64,000 nt of DNA from Galeopsis tetrahit (lineage: Eukaryota; Streptophyta; Magnoliopsida; Lamiales; Lamiaceae): contig OY776125.1 of NCBI GenBank assembly GCA_963675135.1, positions 41,446,513 to 41,510,512 on the forward strand. The letters run 5' to 3'. Shown here piece after piece: positions 1 to 10,571 of the stretch. The translations under genes were made by a program, and so were the position numbers. The notes beneath the pieces were generated by a model. It searched no databases, was not told the DNA's origin, and was given only the letters and a program-made list of their open reading frames with translations. Every line of letters begins with the position of its first letter. Position 1 is the stretch's first letter.

Positions 1-480
1 CACTGTATCTCTCGCCGAAAACCTAGCCGCTGCCGTCGGAGCTTCTCGCCGTCGCCGCTCATCTCTGTAGTAGTAGTCACCGCCGTCTCTGTGGGCGGAA
101 ATCTAGCAGCGCCGCCGCTCCAAGCCTGTTGCTCAGCCCCTCCGCGGGCAGCCTCCACCGCCCGCCGTGTCGCGCTCACCGTCGCGTCGCCGCCTCTGTG
201 ATCGGCGCCGCCGTGCTGCCTCCACCGCCGCCTCTGCTCGCTGTCCTAAAGCCGCCGAACGTCCCTGTGCGCCGCCGTCGAAGCACCCCCACGTGCAGCC
301 TCCACCGTCTGCCGCGTCGCGCTCCCCGTCGCGCCGCCGTCGCTGCTCGCGACCCGCCGCCGCTCGACGCCTGTAGACGCCTGTAGCTGTTGTTGCCATC
401 GCCGGCTGCCGCTGTAAGTGCGGCCCTTTTTTTTGCTGTCTTTGTGATGCCGCCGTCCATTGTTGCAGCAGGTAGGTGAA
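1..480. other. GC-rich CCG-repeat region, no convincing gene
   Basis: This stretch is rich in CCGCCG, CGCCGTCGC and related triplets and stands out sharply from the AT-rich surroundings. Open frames exist on both strands at once, with Arg/Pro/Ala/Ser-rich low-complexity translations, which is what GC-rich repetitive DNA gives by chance. There is no recognisable domain. It could be a 5' UTR or first exon of a gene starting left of the window, or the upstream part of the LTR element that follows. I cannot decide. Confidence 0.5.
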
Positions 481-1693
481 GAGGTAAGGAAAGGTAAGCT
501 TTTACTTATTTTCCCTGCTGTCATTTATTTTTGCAATTGTTGCAGTAGGGTAGATGATTTAATTGGAGGTGGGCCATTTGCTTTTTTCTTTCCGCTGATT
601 ATTGGTTATCAGGGCTGAAATTATATTTTGATATGTTATATTGGTTTGCCCACTTTTTGCTCGTGAGTTGATTAATTGAAATTAATTGTTGCTTAATCTG
701 TTTTATTTATCTAGCAATTTTTGGGTTAGAAATTGTTGTCTAGATATTTGTTTCGGATTAATCTTGATTATTTATCTTGATGAAAAAAGATAAGAGTATA
801 ATTATTTATTTGGCACTCATGGTTGGTTGATGCGGTGATTTGAGATCCTTACCTAGGGTGTCGCTCTGGTATGACAGCTAAACTCATTCTTTTACTACAT
901 TTGTAGTGTAGCCCTGGTTGGGGATTATGTGATTGAGTTTGTGTGCTATAGATTTTAGGATATCTTTGTGAGTCTTGTCTCTTTGTGATTTTATTTATGT
1001 CTTTGTGTATGGTAAATGTTATTGTTTCCGCTTGTTCTCTGTGATATGTTCTTTGTGGTTGGTTATCCCTTTGTGCTATTTGTTCTTTGTGCTTTGTGTC
1101 TTTGTGTTGCTCTGTGATTTCTTTGTGATGCATGAGTAGGTGATGGGCCAGTGGGAAGGTGGGGGAATGGTTGCATGATTATACTTGTTGGTTTCGTGGG
1201 AATTATAAGTATATGTTTATATGTATGTGTGTTATGCATGACTTCATACATTGTGGTTTCATGTTTTCCCCCTACCCCATTTTCATCTAGTTGCATGTTA
1301 GAATCTTGAGCATGCTTATTGAGCTTTGTGTCTTGATCTTTGTGTGCTTCGTCAATGCATTCTTCTCTTTGTGTGATTATGAATGATTGATTGTTTCTTG
1401 GTGTTTGGAGATCATTCCCAGTAAGGTGGAGTGATTTTGTCTTTGTGAGCTATGTATACGTTATGATATCATGTCTTTGTGCCTTTGTGTTTCCCTTTGT
1501 GAATGCTCCAAGTGAGGTGGAGCATTGTCTTTGTGAGTTTTTCTTTGTGAACTAACTTCTACGTACGTAGACAATCTTTGTGTTTTCTTTGTGTGTTGTC
1601 TTTTGCAGGTACGTGGAAGTGGGTTGGGCGATGATGACAAAACTGTTTGTGGATTGTGGATTGTAGTTGGGGATGGCCAAAAAGGTGGAGAAA
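481..1693 (+). repeat. CTTTGTG-rich internal region of a non-coding LTR element (copy 1)
   Basis: From about 940 to 1600 the + strand is packed with the heptamer CTTTGTG and close variants. The block 1330-1640 aligns by eye with 9000-9440: both have a 'gaggtggagtgat' segment, a 'tgaatgctccaagt' segment, a 'cttctacgtacg' segment and then 'ggtacgtg...gtgggttgggtgatgat'. It ends in a purine-rich run (aaaaaggtggagaaa) directly before an LTR start, as a polypurine tract should. No coding potential is visible; small - strand frames merely translate the repeat. I infer a non-autonomous (LARD-like) LTR retrotransposon. Its left end is not resolved. Confidence 0.55.
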
Positions 1694-1989
1694 TGTTGGG
1701 ATTTAGCCCAAGTGTGGTTTTGGCCATTGGGCCTACACACAAGGGCCCAACTTATTGGTGCCCTAGTTCTTGGCAGCCTTCCTATATATTGGGTCACCCT
1801 CTCCATTAACGATGAGACGAGACGCGATGTAAACAAGAGATTGGAGAGTGGAGAACAATAGGGGTGAAGTGCTACCCATCTTAGTGTTAGGTTATCTCCA
1901 CTACAGTCCCGATAGAATCCCACACGAGTTTGAGCCCGTTCGTATAACCCGCAAGTACGAGTGGCGGCCGGCGGCACCGAAACCCAACA
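1694..1989 (+). repeat. 3' LTR of the CTTTGTG element (copy 1)
   Basis: It starts TGTTGGGATTTAGCCC and ends CCGAAACCCAACA, so it has the TG...CA ends and short inverted termini of an LTR. The start resembles TGTTGGATTTAGTCCC at 9530. The end resembles GACACCAAAACCCAACA at 8951-8967 and the end at 10762. A TATA-like CTATATATT lies near 1781. It follows a purine-rich run, as a 3' LTR would. About 296 bp. Confidence 0.55.
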
Positions 1990-3757
1990 AGTATTATTAA
2001 CTTTTTAACACGTGCGTGACATACCAGGAATATTCATATCTTACTAAGTCTCATAATAAATATACATTTTCACTAAAAAAAATTATTATGATTTTTTTCG
2101 AACTTTCACTTATATCTCAAACTCATGATATGTACGTGGTATTGCTTTAACCACATGAATTATCACACTTCGTCATGATATTCTTCTAAAATTTCAAATT
2201 CCAATTTAATGAAAGAGAGACAGAGAGAGTATGCGTAATAATATGTAATCGGTGATGATTATTTTTACAAAAAAAAAAAAAAAAAACTATTTAGATCCAT
2301 ATCAAATCGATCGGATAGAATTAGTTGTTGAAGACATTAATTTGTCTCTCCATATAGGTTTTATCATCGTCTACTTGTTCCCATTAGGCTAGCAACACCA
2401 AAAAATCCTATGAATATTATACTAAACAACAAGACCAAATGCATTGATTAATATTTAATTGGGAAAATAAGCTTAGTTTTATTACAAAAAAATGATTAAT
2501 TAGTGTTTTGTTGAGAGGCGACTATCATAAATATTAAATATTATTAATTGTTACTTTGATAACAATAACATACAATGATTGGAGGTTGTTAATTTTGTCT
2601 CTCAGTTTGTTCCTGGGCTATATATATAATACTCCTATAATTTTATTTTATTTATTTTGGACAGAACTAGAGTAATTAATATACAATAGTCCCTAGTCCC
2701 CCCCCCCCCTCCCCCAAAAAAAAGAGTAATATACAATAGTACTATATATTGTTTCCCCGTTTGTTACTAGTTTATTTTAAAATAAAATCTACATCAACAC
2801 AATTAATTTATCAGTATTTACTATTTAGAATTATAATAATTTATATGTGTTGAAGTCGTGTCATAAGAAAACCGACTAATATTGAATTCAATATTAGAAT
2901 CGTTTCATGCAAAAACAAAAAAGAATAAAAGCAGTTCCATATGCTTCCCAATAATTCCAGGGAGGGAAATGCTTCCAAATTCTGATTTTTCATCCTCTCT
3001 CACACAAAATATACTACCGCCTTTGGAATTTGGATAGTTTTTTTTTTTAATTGGTTTTTGAAAATTTGTATTTTTCAAATCTTGAAATTTTTTTTTTTTT
3101 TTTTTTGAATGAGGTGATATTTATATCAAATCAATTTATAAAATGAAATGAAATTGTATTATTATATTGTTGTTGAATATGATTATAAGATTAGATGATT
3201 GTGTAATGATTTATTATAAAATGAAATTGTATTATTATATTGTTGTTGAATATGATTAAATATTTATGAATTTTTGTATTTATTTAAAATATTAAAATAA
3301 TTGTTAAGTTTTAATAAGAGTTTTTGACCATTTTAATAAAAAAAATTATTTGGGATTTTTATTATTTTAAAGATAAAAATTATATTTATTTGAGTATGTT
3401 AATTGATTTTTTAATTTTTATTTTTGATATTATATATATTTTTTTATATTATGAAAAATTATTTACTTATTTAAATATTATTCTAAATTTATTTTCATAT
3501 ATTTTAAAATATTATTTAGTATTTTATTTAATATTCATAATTTATTTTATAATACTTATATTGTAATTATAATTTTTTTCTAATTATGTAAGTTAATAAT
3601 TTTTCTAATAATGAATTAGGTAAATTAATTAATTTTTATAATAATTAATTAATTTGTGAATTTATGAATTATTTTTTTATTTGATTGTATAACCTAAACT
3701 ACATTAATTTTATAGTGAATTGTACACATTTGTTGAATATTTTTATCTTTTTCGCAT
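1990..3757. other. AT-rich intergenic sequence
   Basis: I see no gene here. It holds a C-rich homopolymer tract near 2698-2715, poly-A/T runs, and a 38-bp direct repeat (3148-3185 and 3221-3258). The open frame at 3324-3566 is composed almost only of Phe, Ile, Leu, Tyr and Asn and follows from AT richness. Confidence 0.7.
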
Positions 3758-3926
3758 AACGTCCCATTTTAATTAAAAATTTAATTTACGTCTCATAACT
3801 TCTTCAATTGCTCAATTTACGTCCCATTTATATAAATTTGGGGATTTCTAGTGAAAATTGGACGTAAATTAAGCAATTGAAAAAGTTATGAGACGTAAAT
3901 TAAAATTTTAACTATTTTGGGACGTT
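3758..3926. repeat. Foldback (MITE-like) inverted repeat
   Basis: The left arm 3758-3828 and right arm 3859-3926 are nearly exact reverse complements. The left reads AACGTCCCATTTTAATT... TTACGTCTCATAACTT...; the right reads GGACGTAAATTAAGCAATTG... GAGACGTAAATT... TTTGGGACGTT. The loop is about 30 bp. GGGACGTAAAT recurs again just outside at 3950-3960. I found no clear target-site duplication, so the superfamily is open. Confidence 0.75.
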
Positions 3927-4436
3927 TTTAAAAAAAAGGTAAAAGTTACGGGACGTAAATAGTTTTTTTCTCCCATTCCATTGTTCTAATGAACAAAAAT
4001 GTGTTATTAGTTCACCTCATAACACATATTGTTCTTGTAGTAACACTATTTTATTCATGTGTGAATCAGGATTTTGACATTCGCGTGACATAAAATTAAA
4101 CGTCAGAGGCGTTTTTATTTTAATATGGCAGTTTTTGGCCTAAATTTAGATTAAAAAAAATATTAAAACTAAATCGAAAAGATGTAGTAATTTTTTAAAG
4201 CCAAAATTGAAAATTAGACAAATTAGGGGAAAATGTGTTTTTAACTATATATATATGTAGAGTTGTTAGAATGGACCGGTCCACAATCAACTTACTGTAT
4301 TATTTTACGGGCTTTGACAGGTTAGTCTAGCTATGACGAAGATGGGTTGTGAAATATTCACCCACAACGGGTTACAAGCTAGTTCACATGCATTTTTTCA
4401 TTACATATTTATTTTTTATTTTTTCAAATGTATTAT

Positions 4437-4974
4437 CAGTGACGGAGCCAGAAATTTTAGATTGGGGGGCCCGATTTACATTACTATAAAGATAAAATAA
4501 TATTATATTTAATTCATTATAAATTTTAATTGTTCCGACTCATAATAGGTGAAACAGTGTTAAAATTATTAGACAAATGTATAACTTAAAATATATTCAC
4601 TCCGTCCCGTAATGACTTGAATACTCATTTTTTAAGAAATGTGAATTTAGTGAGGTGTGGGGGTCAAATAAATGAGGAGTATTTTTTATGATTTAGTTAG
4701 GTATAAAAGGAATTTAGTAAGGTGTTAAAAGAATTTAGTGAGACGTAGGAAGAATGTACATTAAAATGAGTGACAATTTTAAAAATAAAATGATGTAGTG
4801 AGAATATTAATTTTGTAGATTATTTACATATTACGAGTGTACAAATAATTTTGAAATTTCTCAAATAAAAAAAAGTATACAAATAATTATAAAACAGAAG
4901 AAATATACATAATAAAAAAAAAAATTGGTGGGGGGCCCACTGCCCCCGCTGGGCCCTATGTGGCTCCGTCCTTG
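4437..4974. mobile_element. hAT-type MITE with 8-bp target duplication
   Basis: The ends are CAGTGACGGAGCC and GGCTCCGTCCTTG (inverted match 11 of 13). The element is flanked on both sides by the same 8 bp, TGTATTAT (4429-4436 and 4975-4982). An 8-bp duplication with CA...TG ends is the hAT signature. At 538 bp with no coding sequence it is non-autonomous. An internal CTCCGTCCCGTAATG stretch near 4600 may be a remnant of another MITE. Confidence 0.85.
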
Positions 4975-4982
4975 TGTATTAT

Positions 4983-5566
4983 TATAATAAATTTTAAACA
5001 ATATATATTCAATTACTAAAAAAACAAAGTACAAATAATTTTAATTCACAATATATTAATAAAAAATCATATATATATATATATAGCACACCACAAAAAA
5101 CTGGGCATTTAATTTGGAGGGGAAATGGCAAGGGAATCACCCTCTTTTTAGGAAATGGCGATCGAAATGGCGAGTACGTGTTTATCTCGCCTAAATGTGC
5201 CTCGCCGTTTTTATGACGAGGGAGTTATTGTATCCCTCACCCTTTTGCGAGCATGTTTGCCCCTTGTCAATTCGCGAGTGTGTTTGCACTCTCGTCAAAT
5301 GAAGAGCTCGATCTAATTAATCCATAGCCATACCTCCCCTTTTTTTCTTTAATTATGTTCCTCGTCCATTAGCTCGCTATTTTATTAATTTTTAAAAAAT
5401 GTGAGATCTGGGTTTCGAACTTAAGTGTGCATCTAGGTTGGTGTTCGTGGTTATATATAGTTGATTGATTATTTTTTTACATGTACTCTATGAATTGAAA
5501 CACAAAATGAAACACACTAAATATAAATTCATTGGCCCTTTTATTACGTACACATACAATAACATT
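4983..5566. other. Intergenic region upstream of the GRAS gene
   Basis: Holds a short (AT)n run near 5070-5085 and a less AT-rich block, 5110-5310, with repeated GGAAATGGC and GCGAG motifs and no open frame of note. I see no gene. It is the likely distal promoter region of the downstream GRAS gene. Confidence 0.5.
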
Positions 5567-5574
5567 ATATATTA
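5567..5574 (+). promoter_or_regulatory. Possible TATA box of the GRAS gene
   Basis: TATATTAA about 150 bp before the start codon, at a reasonable distance for a plant core promoter with a 5' UTR of roughly 120 nt. The region is AT-rich, so a chance match is quite possible. Confidence 0.3.
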
Positions 5575-5723
5575 ATAATTTGTCTTTAAACAATAGTTAA
5601 TTAAAATATATTATACTAGCTAATTAGAATGACATAATCAATCCCTCATCATCTTTTGTTCTCTCCTTTTTATCCCATATCATAAGCACCCTTCTTCCCT
5701 TTGTCCAATTAAACCCAATCGTC

Positions 5724-6992
5724 ATGGATACAACTTCCATCACTTCCATCTTCAAAAACCCTAAAAACAATGCCCTCGACATGCACCCCTCTCCGAGCAA
5801 CAACAACTCCTCCGACTCCGGCGACGCAACCGACGAGAAGTGGGCGTCCAAGCTTCTCCGAGACTGCGCCGTCGCCATGTCGGAAAAGGACTCCACCAAG
5901 ATCCACCACTTGTTATGGATGCTCAACGAGCTCGCCTCGCCCTACGGCGATTGTGATCAGAAGCTCGCCTCTTATTTCCTTCAAGCCCTTTTCTGCAAGG
6001 CCACGGACTCCGGCCGCCGCTGCTACAAAACCCTAATCGCCGTCGCGGAAAAGAGCCACTCCTTTGACTCTATGAGGAAATTGATTCTCAAATTCCAAGA
6101 AGTCAGCCCTTGGACCACGTTCGGACACGTGGCGTCGAATGGAGCAATCTTGGAGGCTTTGGAAGGCGAAATGAAGATTCATATTATTGATATAAGCAAC
6201 ACTTTATGCACACAATGGCCTACTTTGTTAGAAGCCCTAGCCACGAGAAGCGACGAGACGCCGCGGCTGAAGCTCACGGTGGTTGTGACCACTAGCCTCG
6301 CGAACTCCGTCATGAAGGAGATAGCTCCAAGAATGGAGAAGTTCGCGAGGCTAATGGGCGTGCCCTTTGAGTTCAAAGTTATGACCGGTTTGAACCGCCT
6401 TAGTGAATTGACGAAAGAGTCCCTAGGGGTTCGAGACGAAGAGGCCGTCGCGGTGAATTGCGTCGGGGCGTTGAGACGAGTCGACGTGGAAGAACGGAAG
6501 AACGTTATACACTTGATCCAATCGCTTAGGCCGAAAGTCGTGACGATTGTGGAAGAAGAGGCCGATTTTTCGAGCACTAGGGATGACTTTGTTAAGTGCT
6601 TTGAAGAGTGTCTTAGGTTTTACACGATTTATTTCGATATGTTGGAGGAAAGTTTTGTGACAACGAGCAATGAGAAGTTGATGTTGGAAAGGGAATGTTC
6701 TAGAAGCATAGTTAGGGTTTTGGCGTGTGACGGAGATGAGGATGAGGATGTGGACGGAGGCGATAGTGAGAGGAGGGAAAAGGGAATCCAATGGTCGGAA
6801 AGGCTCCGAAAATCGGGGTGTTCATACGTCGCGTATAGTGACGACGTCGTAGATGATGTCAAGGCGTTGGTAAAGAGGTACAAGGCCGGATGGTCACTAG
6901 TAGTAGGAGGAGATCAAGAAGATCATTCATCAGGGATTTATTTGGCATGGAAAGATGAACCGGTGGTATGGGCATCGGTATGGAAACCATGA
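5724..6992 (+). CDS. SHR: SHORT-ROOT-like GRAS transcription factor
   Basis: A single uninterrupted frame of 422 residues, intronless as is usual for GRAS genes. GRAS proteins are plant transcriptional regulators; SHR moves from stele to endodermis, acts with SCARECROW and sets radial patterning in roots. Visible order: a short Ser/Asn-rich N-terminus (1-38); leucine-rich region I (about 40-110, with LNELASPYGDCDQKLASYF); the VHIID core as KIHIIDISNTLCTQWPTLLE (151-170); a second leucine-rich part (about 200-250); PFYRE-type region with VEEEADF (276-282); and the C-terminal SAW region ending VVWASVWKP (414-422). The VHIID stretch and the ERECSRSIV / SDDVVDDVKALVKRYK segments fit SHR rather than SCR or SCL32. 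About 40 residues precede the GRAS domain, far fewer than the roughly 140 I recall for Arabidopsis SHR, and there is an acidic insert (336-349). The start ATG is the first in frame, with G at +4. It could be an SHR paralogue rather than the direct orthologue. Confidence 0.93.
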   Translation: MDTTSITSIFKNPKNNALDMHPSPSNNNSSDSGDATDEKWASKLLRDCAVAMSEKDSTKIHHLLWMLNELASPYGDCDQKLASYFLQALFCKATDSGRRCYKTLIAVAEKSHSFDSMRKLILKFQEVSPWTTFGHVASNGAILEALEGEMKIHIIDISNTLCTQWPTLLEALATRSDETPRLKLTVVVTTSLANSVMKEIAPRMEKFARLMGVPFEFKVMTGLNRLSELTKESLGVRDEEAVAVNCVGALRRVDVEERKNVIHLIQSLRPKVVTIVEEEADFSSTRDDFVKCFEECLRFYTIYFDMLEESFVTTSNEKLMLERECSRSIVRVLACDGDEDEDVDGGDSERREKGIQWSERLRKSGCSYVAYSDDVVDDVKALVKRYKAGWSLVVGGDQEDHSSGIYLAWKDEPVVWASVWKP

Positions 6993-7711
6993 AAAAAATG
7001 GTGTGAGATTTCTATATTTTGATTTGGATTCATTTTTATATATATATATTTCCAAGAAAAATTATTTGAATTGCCTTATAATTAGTGCTTTAATTTAATT
7101 TCTTCATTCAAGTGATTGAATTAAACTTTTGTGTTTGGGAGTTTTTGTTTCTTCTTCTTGCTTTTTTACATTCTTCTTGTTTGAAAGCTTTTGCACTTGT
7201 GTAACAAATCATCCATAAACAAATTAGCTATTGTGCTTAGTTTAATTTTAATTGTATTTATTTTGTCCTAACTACAATTTATATAGTAGTATAATGCTAA
7301 TATTATAATCCCTTTGATTGTTGTATAGCTTTGAATACTTTTTTTTTTTTTTTTAGTACATATAGCTTTGAATACTATAATCAAGATAATCTGCAGTCCT
7401 TACATATATATATCTTTTACACTATTTTATTTTCCTCTGTGACCAAATGAGATAATATCTTCTGGTATACCTTTTAGATGAATATTCCACTTAACTGCGC
7501 GCCATTATCTTGCATATACATCATCCTTTAAATTAAACACATTTTTTCATTTTACATTAGGACAAATTCAATTTTTAACATTTAAGTATTCATTTTTTTA
7601 TTTTTTTTTGCTTCAAAAAAAAAAAGTATTGGTTTTTTCAATTTAATTACCTCATTTTTTATCCAATTTACGTCATTTTACCGGAAAATTAAAAATTTTG
7701 CCCAAACTTAT
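6993..7711. other. Intergenic sequence 3' of the GRAS gene
   Basis: AT-rich, containing the 3' UTR and presumably the polyadenylation region of the GRAS gene. A short direct repeat, CATATAGCTTTGAATACT, occurs near 7360, with a related copy near 7325. I see no gene. Confidence 0.6.
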
Positions 7712-8007
7712 TGAAAGAATTTTGTCTTATCTAAAAGTTCAAACTTGTAGAGAGGTGGAGAATTAATTCTGGTATATTAATTCCTAATAACCCTTACTCG
7801 TAGGCCGAATTATCACCTCTTACCCTTTTGGGGAGGAGGCTCATCGAGTGAACAATTTAAATGGGTGGAGTTGCTTTTAGCAGGAATCAATCGAATCAAG
7901 GTCGTATGCCTGGAGGCTCTGATACCATGAAATTTTTTTGTCCCATCTAAAAAAAAATAAACTTATAGAGAGGTGGGGAATTAATTCTTGTATATTAATT
8001 TCTAATA
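7712..8007 (-). mobile_element. TRIM (miniature LTR retrotransposon)
   Basis: Two direct repeats of about 80 bp (7712-7789 and 7928-8007) share TGTCnnATCTAAA..., ACTTrTAGAGAGGTGGrGAATTAATTC and TATATTAATTyCTAATA. They flank a spacer of about 138 bp. Directly inside the right repeat is a tRNA-initiator-Met binding site reading towards the left, so the element lies on the - strand. Possible 5-bp target duplication CTTAT/CTTAC (7707-7711, 8008-8012). The length and layout match plant TRIMs: short terminal repeats, PBS, no coding. Confidence 0.75.
7915..7927 (-). other. Primer binding site of the TRIM (tRNA-iMet)
   Basis: On the - strand this reads TGGTATCAGAGCC, the complement of the 3' end of plant initiator tRNA-Met, immediately after a terminal repeat ending ...TTTCA. 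Confidence 0.8.
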
Positions 8008-8119
8008 CTTACAATATGAAAATTAAACTTAAATTGAATAAAAAAAAGCGTAAACTAAAAAAAAAAAAGAATACTTGAAGCATATAAATTATATCATAGA
8101 ACAACGGATTAATTAAGTA

Positions 8120-8218
8120 CTATATAAAGATTTGAATTCAGTGTTGTACAACACCACTATGGAATGTAACCGTAGTGTTACGGTGCTGCACTACGCAAGC
8201 AATTCAAATCCACTATAT
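8120..8218. repeat. Small foldback element
   Basis: The arms 8120-8154 (TATATAAAGATTTGAATT...) and 8181-8218 (...AATTCAAATCCACTATATA) are inverted copies around a centre of about 26 bp. A similar CAGTGTTATACAACAC recurs at 8231-8246. This looks like a tiny MITE. No clear target duplication beyond TA. Confidence 0.5.
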
Positions 8219-8689
8219 AATTGTGCAAAGGACAGTGTTATACAACACATGATCAAGTCCAAGTAGTTTGATGGTTTATTATAATGTTTTTGCTGTCATT
8301 TTAAAATTAATAAACTATACAAGTGAAATTAATTAATCTTGATCATGTGATCAATTAAAGGAGAAATATTTAGTGGGAAGCAGAAGTACACCAAATGAAT
8401 CCCAGTGTTGTCGTTTTGTCGAGTGGATATGAAGAGCATATTTAAATCAATCTCCCTCTTTTTCCATCAGTTTCCCACTAACATTAACTAGTGGGAAAAT
8501 GCTTTTCCAGATTATGGATAAGACCATCATATGCTTATTATTTTCCAATCTTGCAACACTTTTTTTCCTCTCTTGTCACTTTATATTTAGATTACAACAA
8601 TTGCCAACCCTCTGGTTTTGAAAGTTGTTTGTGCTAGAGGCCCCCCCTTGGGTATTGGTATATAAAACAACAGTAAACTTGAATTGGAC
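8219..8689. other. Intergenic, nothing recognised
   Basis: AT-rich with several poly-T and poly-C runs. I see no gene and no clear repeat boundary. Confidence 0.5.
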
Positions 8690-8967
8690 CTCACCCCAAG
8701 AGTACAAACATGCATGTGTGCTTTTTTTTTTTTTTAGATTTAACCACTCTTTTAATTCAGAATCATGACTGATTTGTCGAAAATCGTGGTCCTATGGCAC
8801 TATATAATTGATGTTGGTTGATATGGTTTAGTATGGCGAATACGAGATTCTTTGTGTGCTTTGTGGAAAGAGAGGGGGTCTTGTACACGTACACTGTTGC
8901 TGGACGAGGAGTTTGAACCCGTGTACAATCCGAGTCAAGTGACAGTCGACGACACCAAAACCCAACA

Positions 8968-8984
8968 GTGGTATATATCAGAGC
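8968..8984 (+). other. Diverged tRNA-iMet primer binding site
   Basis: GTGGTATATATCAGAGC directly follows the LTR end at 8967. It matches TGGTATCAGAGC with a 4-bp insertion after TGGTAT. Its position supports the LTR assignment. Confidence 0.5.
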
Positions 8985-9548
8985 ACTTATGTCAACTTTA
9001 TGTCTTGATCTTTGTGGCATGTTTTGTGAATTTCTCAGTGCATTGTTCTCTTTGTGTGGCTATGAATGACTGATTACTTCTTTGTGTTTAGAGATTATTT
9101 CTAGTGAGGTGGAGTGATCTTGTCTGTGTGGTTTTATATGTGTTGTCATGTTCTTTGTGCCTCTATTGTTATTGTTATGTGGGTATTTCTTTGTAAGTAC
9201 TTTTTTGTGGGGTATTATTCAGTGGTTATATCTTTGTGTAGTTACTTCTTTGTGAGTAATGACTTTGTGTCTTTGTGTTTCTCTTTGTGAGTCTTTGTGA
9301 ATGCTCCAAGTAAGGTGGAAAACTTGTGTCTTTGTGTGTCTTTCTTTGTGGTCGATGAGCTTCTACGTACGAGGACTAACTTGATGTGTTTTTTGTATTT
9401 TCTTTGTGTATTGTCCTTTGTAGGTACGTGAGAGTGGGTTGGGTGATGATAAACTCTGATTATTTCATTTAAATAAGGGGCGGTGTACTGGTGTTGAACC
9501 AAATAAGATGTGATGGAATTATGTGAGTTTGTTGGATTTAGTCCCACT

Positions 9549-10109
9549 TAGGGGTGGAAGTAGGCCGGGCTACCCGACAGGGGCCTACGGCCTAGCCTAT
9601 TAAGGGCCTTGTTAGGCCTAGCCTATTTATAATATGAGCCGGGCTAAGGCTTTTTAAAAAGCCTATTTAGTTAAGTAGGCTAGGCTTAGGTTTTATATAA
9701 AGTCTTATAAGCCTAACAGGCCGGCCTATTTAAGTTTATATATTATATTTATATATATTTTATAATAAGTCATTCTTAAAAATTAGTACTGACATTTATA
9801 TTTAATTAAATTAAAGTAAGTTAAATTTATTTTAGTACTTTTGAAATCGTTATAATGTTTATATTTAAACTCATCGTTGTAATGCATTTGTTTTGGTAGT
9901 GAATTTTATTTACAACTTTGAATATTGAACTACGATTCATATTTAATAGGCTTCTAAAAGGCTCATAGGCTTGGCCTATTTACTTAAAAGGCCAGGCTTA
10001 GACTGCAAAAAAGCCTATCATAGATAACAGGCCAGGCTCAAGCTCAATATTTATAAACAAGGCCCAGGCTTTTTCATATAAAGCCTAGCCCAGCCTATTT
10101 CCACCCCTA
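9549..10109. mobile_element. hAT-like MITE with TAGGGGTGG...CCACCCCTA ends
   Basis: The ends AGGGGTGGAAGTAGGC and GCCTATTTCCACCCCT are inverted copies with one mismatch. Inside are many degenerate copies of GGCCTATT/AGGCCTAG in both orientations, typical of subterminal repeats. The flanking 8-mers GTCCCACT and GACTCCCT agree only partly. It lies inside the LTR starting at 9530. The end type resembles the element at 18180-18606. Confidence 0.65.
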
Positions 10110-10287
10110 GACTCCCTCCCACTATTTTATACCCTAAAAGTCCATTACTAGCTTCCACCTCATCTCATTCCCACTCTCGCGATTGATAGTTTTCATATAT
10201 TTGATCTTCCTTCTAGATGGCGAATTACTTATCATTCATTTCACTGGAAATCATGGTTGATTGACTGAAAATCATGATCTTGTTGTA

Positions 10288-10571
10288 CTCCCCCTATTCC
10301 ATAGAGATAGTCACGTATTCCTTTTTTGAATGTCCCAAATTATAACCACATTTCCTCTTTTACTTAAGTATTAAATGTTTTATTGACAATTTTACCCTTA
10401 ATTAAACTCACCCCATAATTACTCTTATGACTCAACTATTTTGGAATTTACAACAAATTTATGAAATATCAAGGGTAAAATAGATATATTAGTTAAATTT
10501 GACAACTTTTATTGATTTTTCTTAATATATGTGTAAAGTTAAATGTTACTATTTTTGTGGGACGGGCGAAG
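10288..10571. mobile_element. Stowaway-like MITE
   Basis: It begins CTCCCCCTATTCCA after TA and ends TGGGACGGGCGAAG before TA, matching the common plant TA-CTCCCTCCGTCCC Stowaway ends with several changes. It is inserted in the 3' LTR of the CTTTGTG element, whose flanks (ATCATGATCTTGTTG and CTATATAAGTGACG) continue on both sides as in the other LTR. Confidence 0.6.

Noticed and set aside
129..524. Overlapping open frames on both strands in the GC-rich start
   Set aside because: Low-complexity Arg/Pro/Ala translations in several frames at once; no domain and no splice or start context that favours one.
849..1742. Minus-strand frames rich in Thr-Gln-Arg-His-Lys repeats
   Set aside because: They are the translation of the CACAAAG complement of the CTTTGTG repeat, not a gene.
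3324..3566. 80-codon frame of Ile, Leu, Phe and Tyr
   Set aside because: Arises from A/T composition; no conserved motif.
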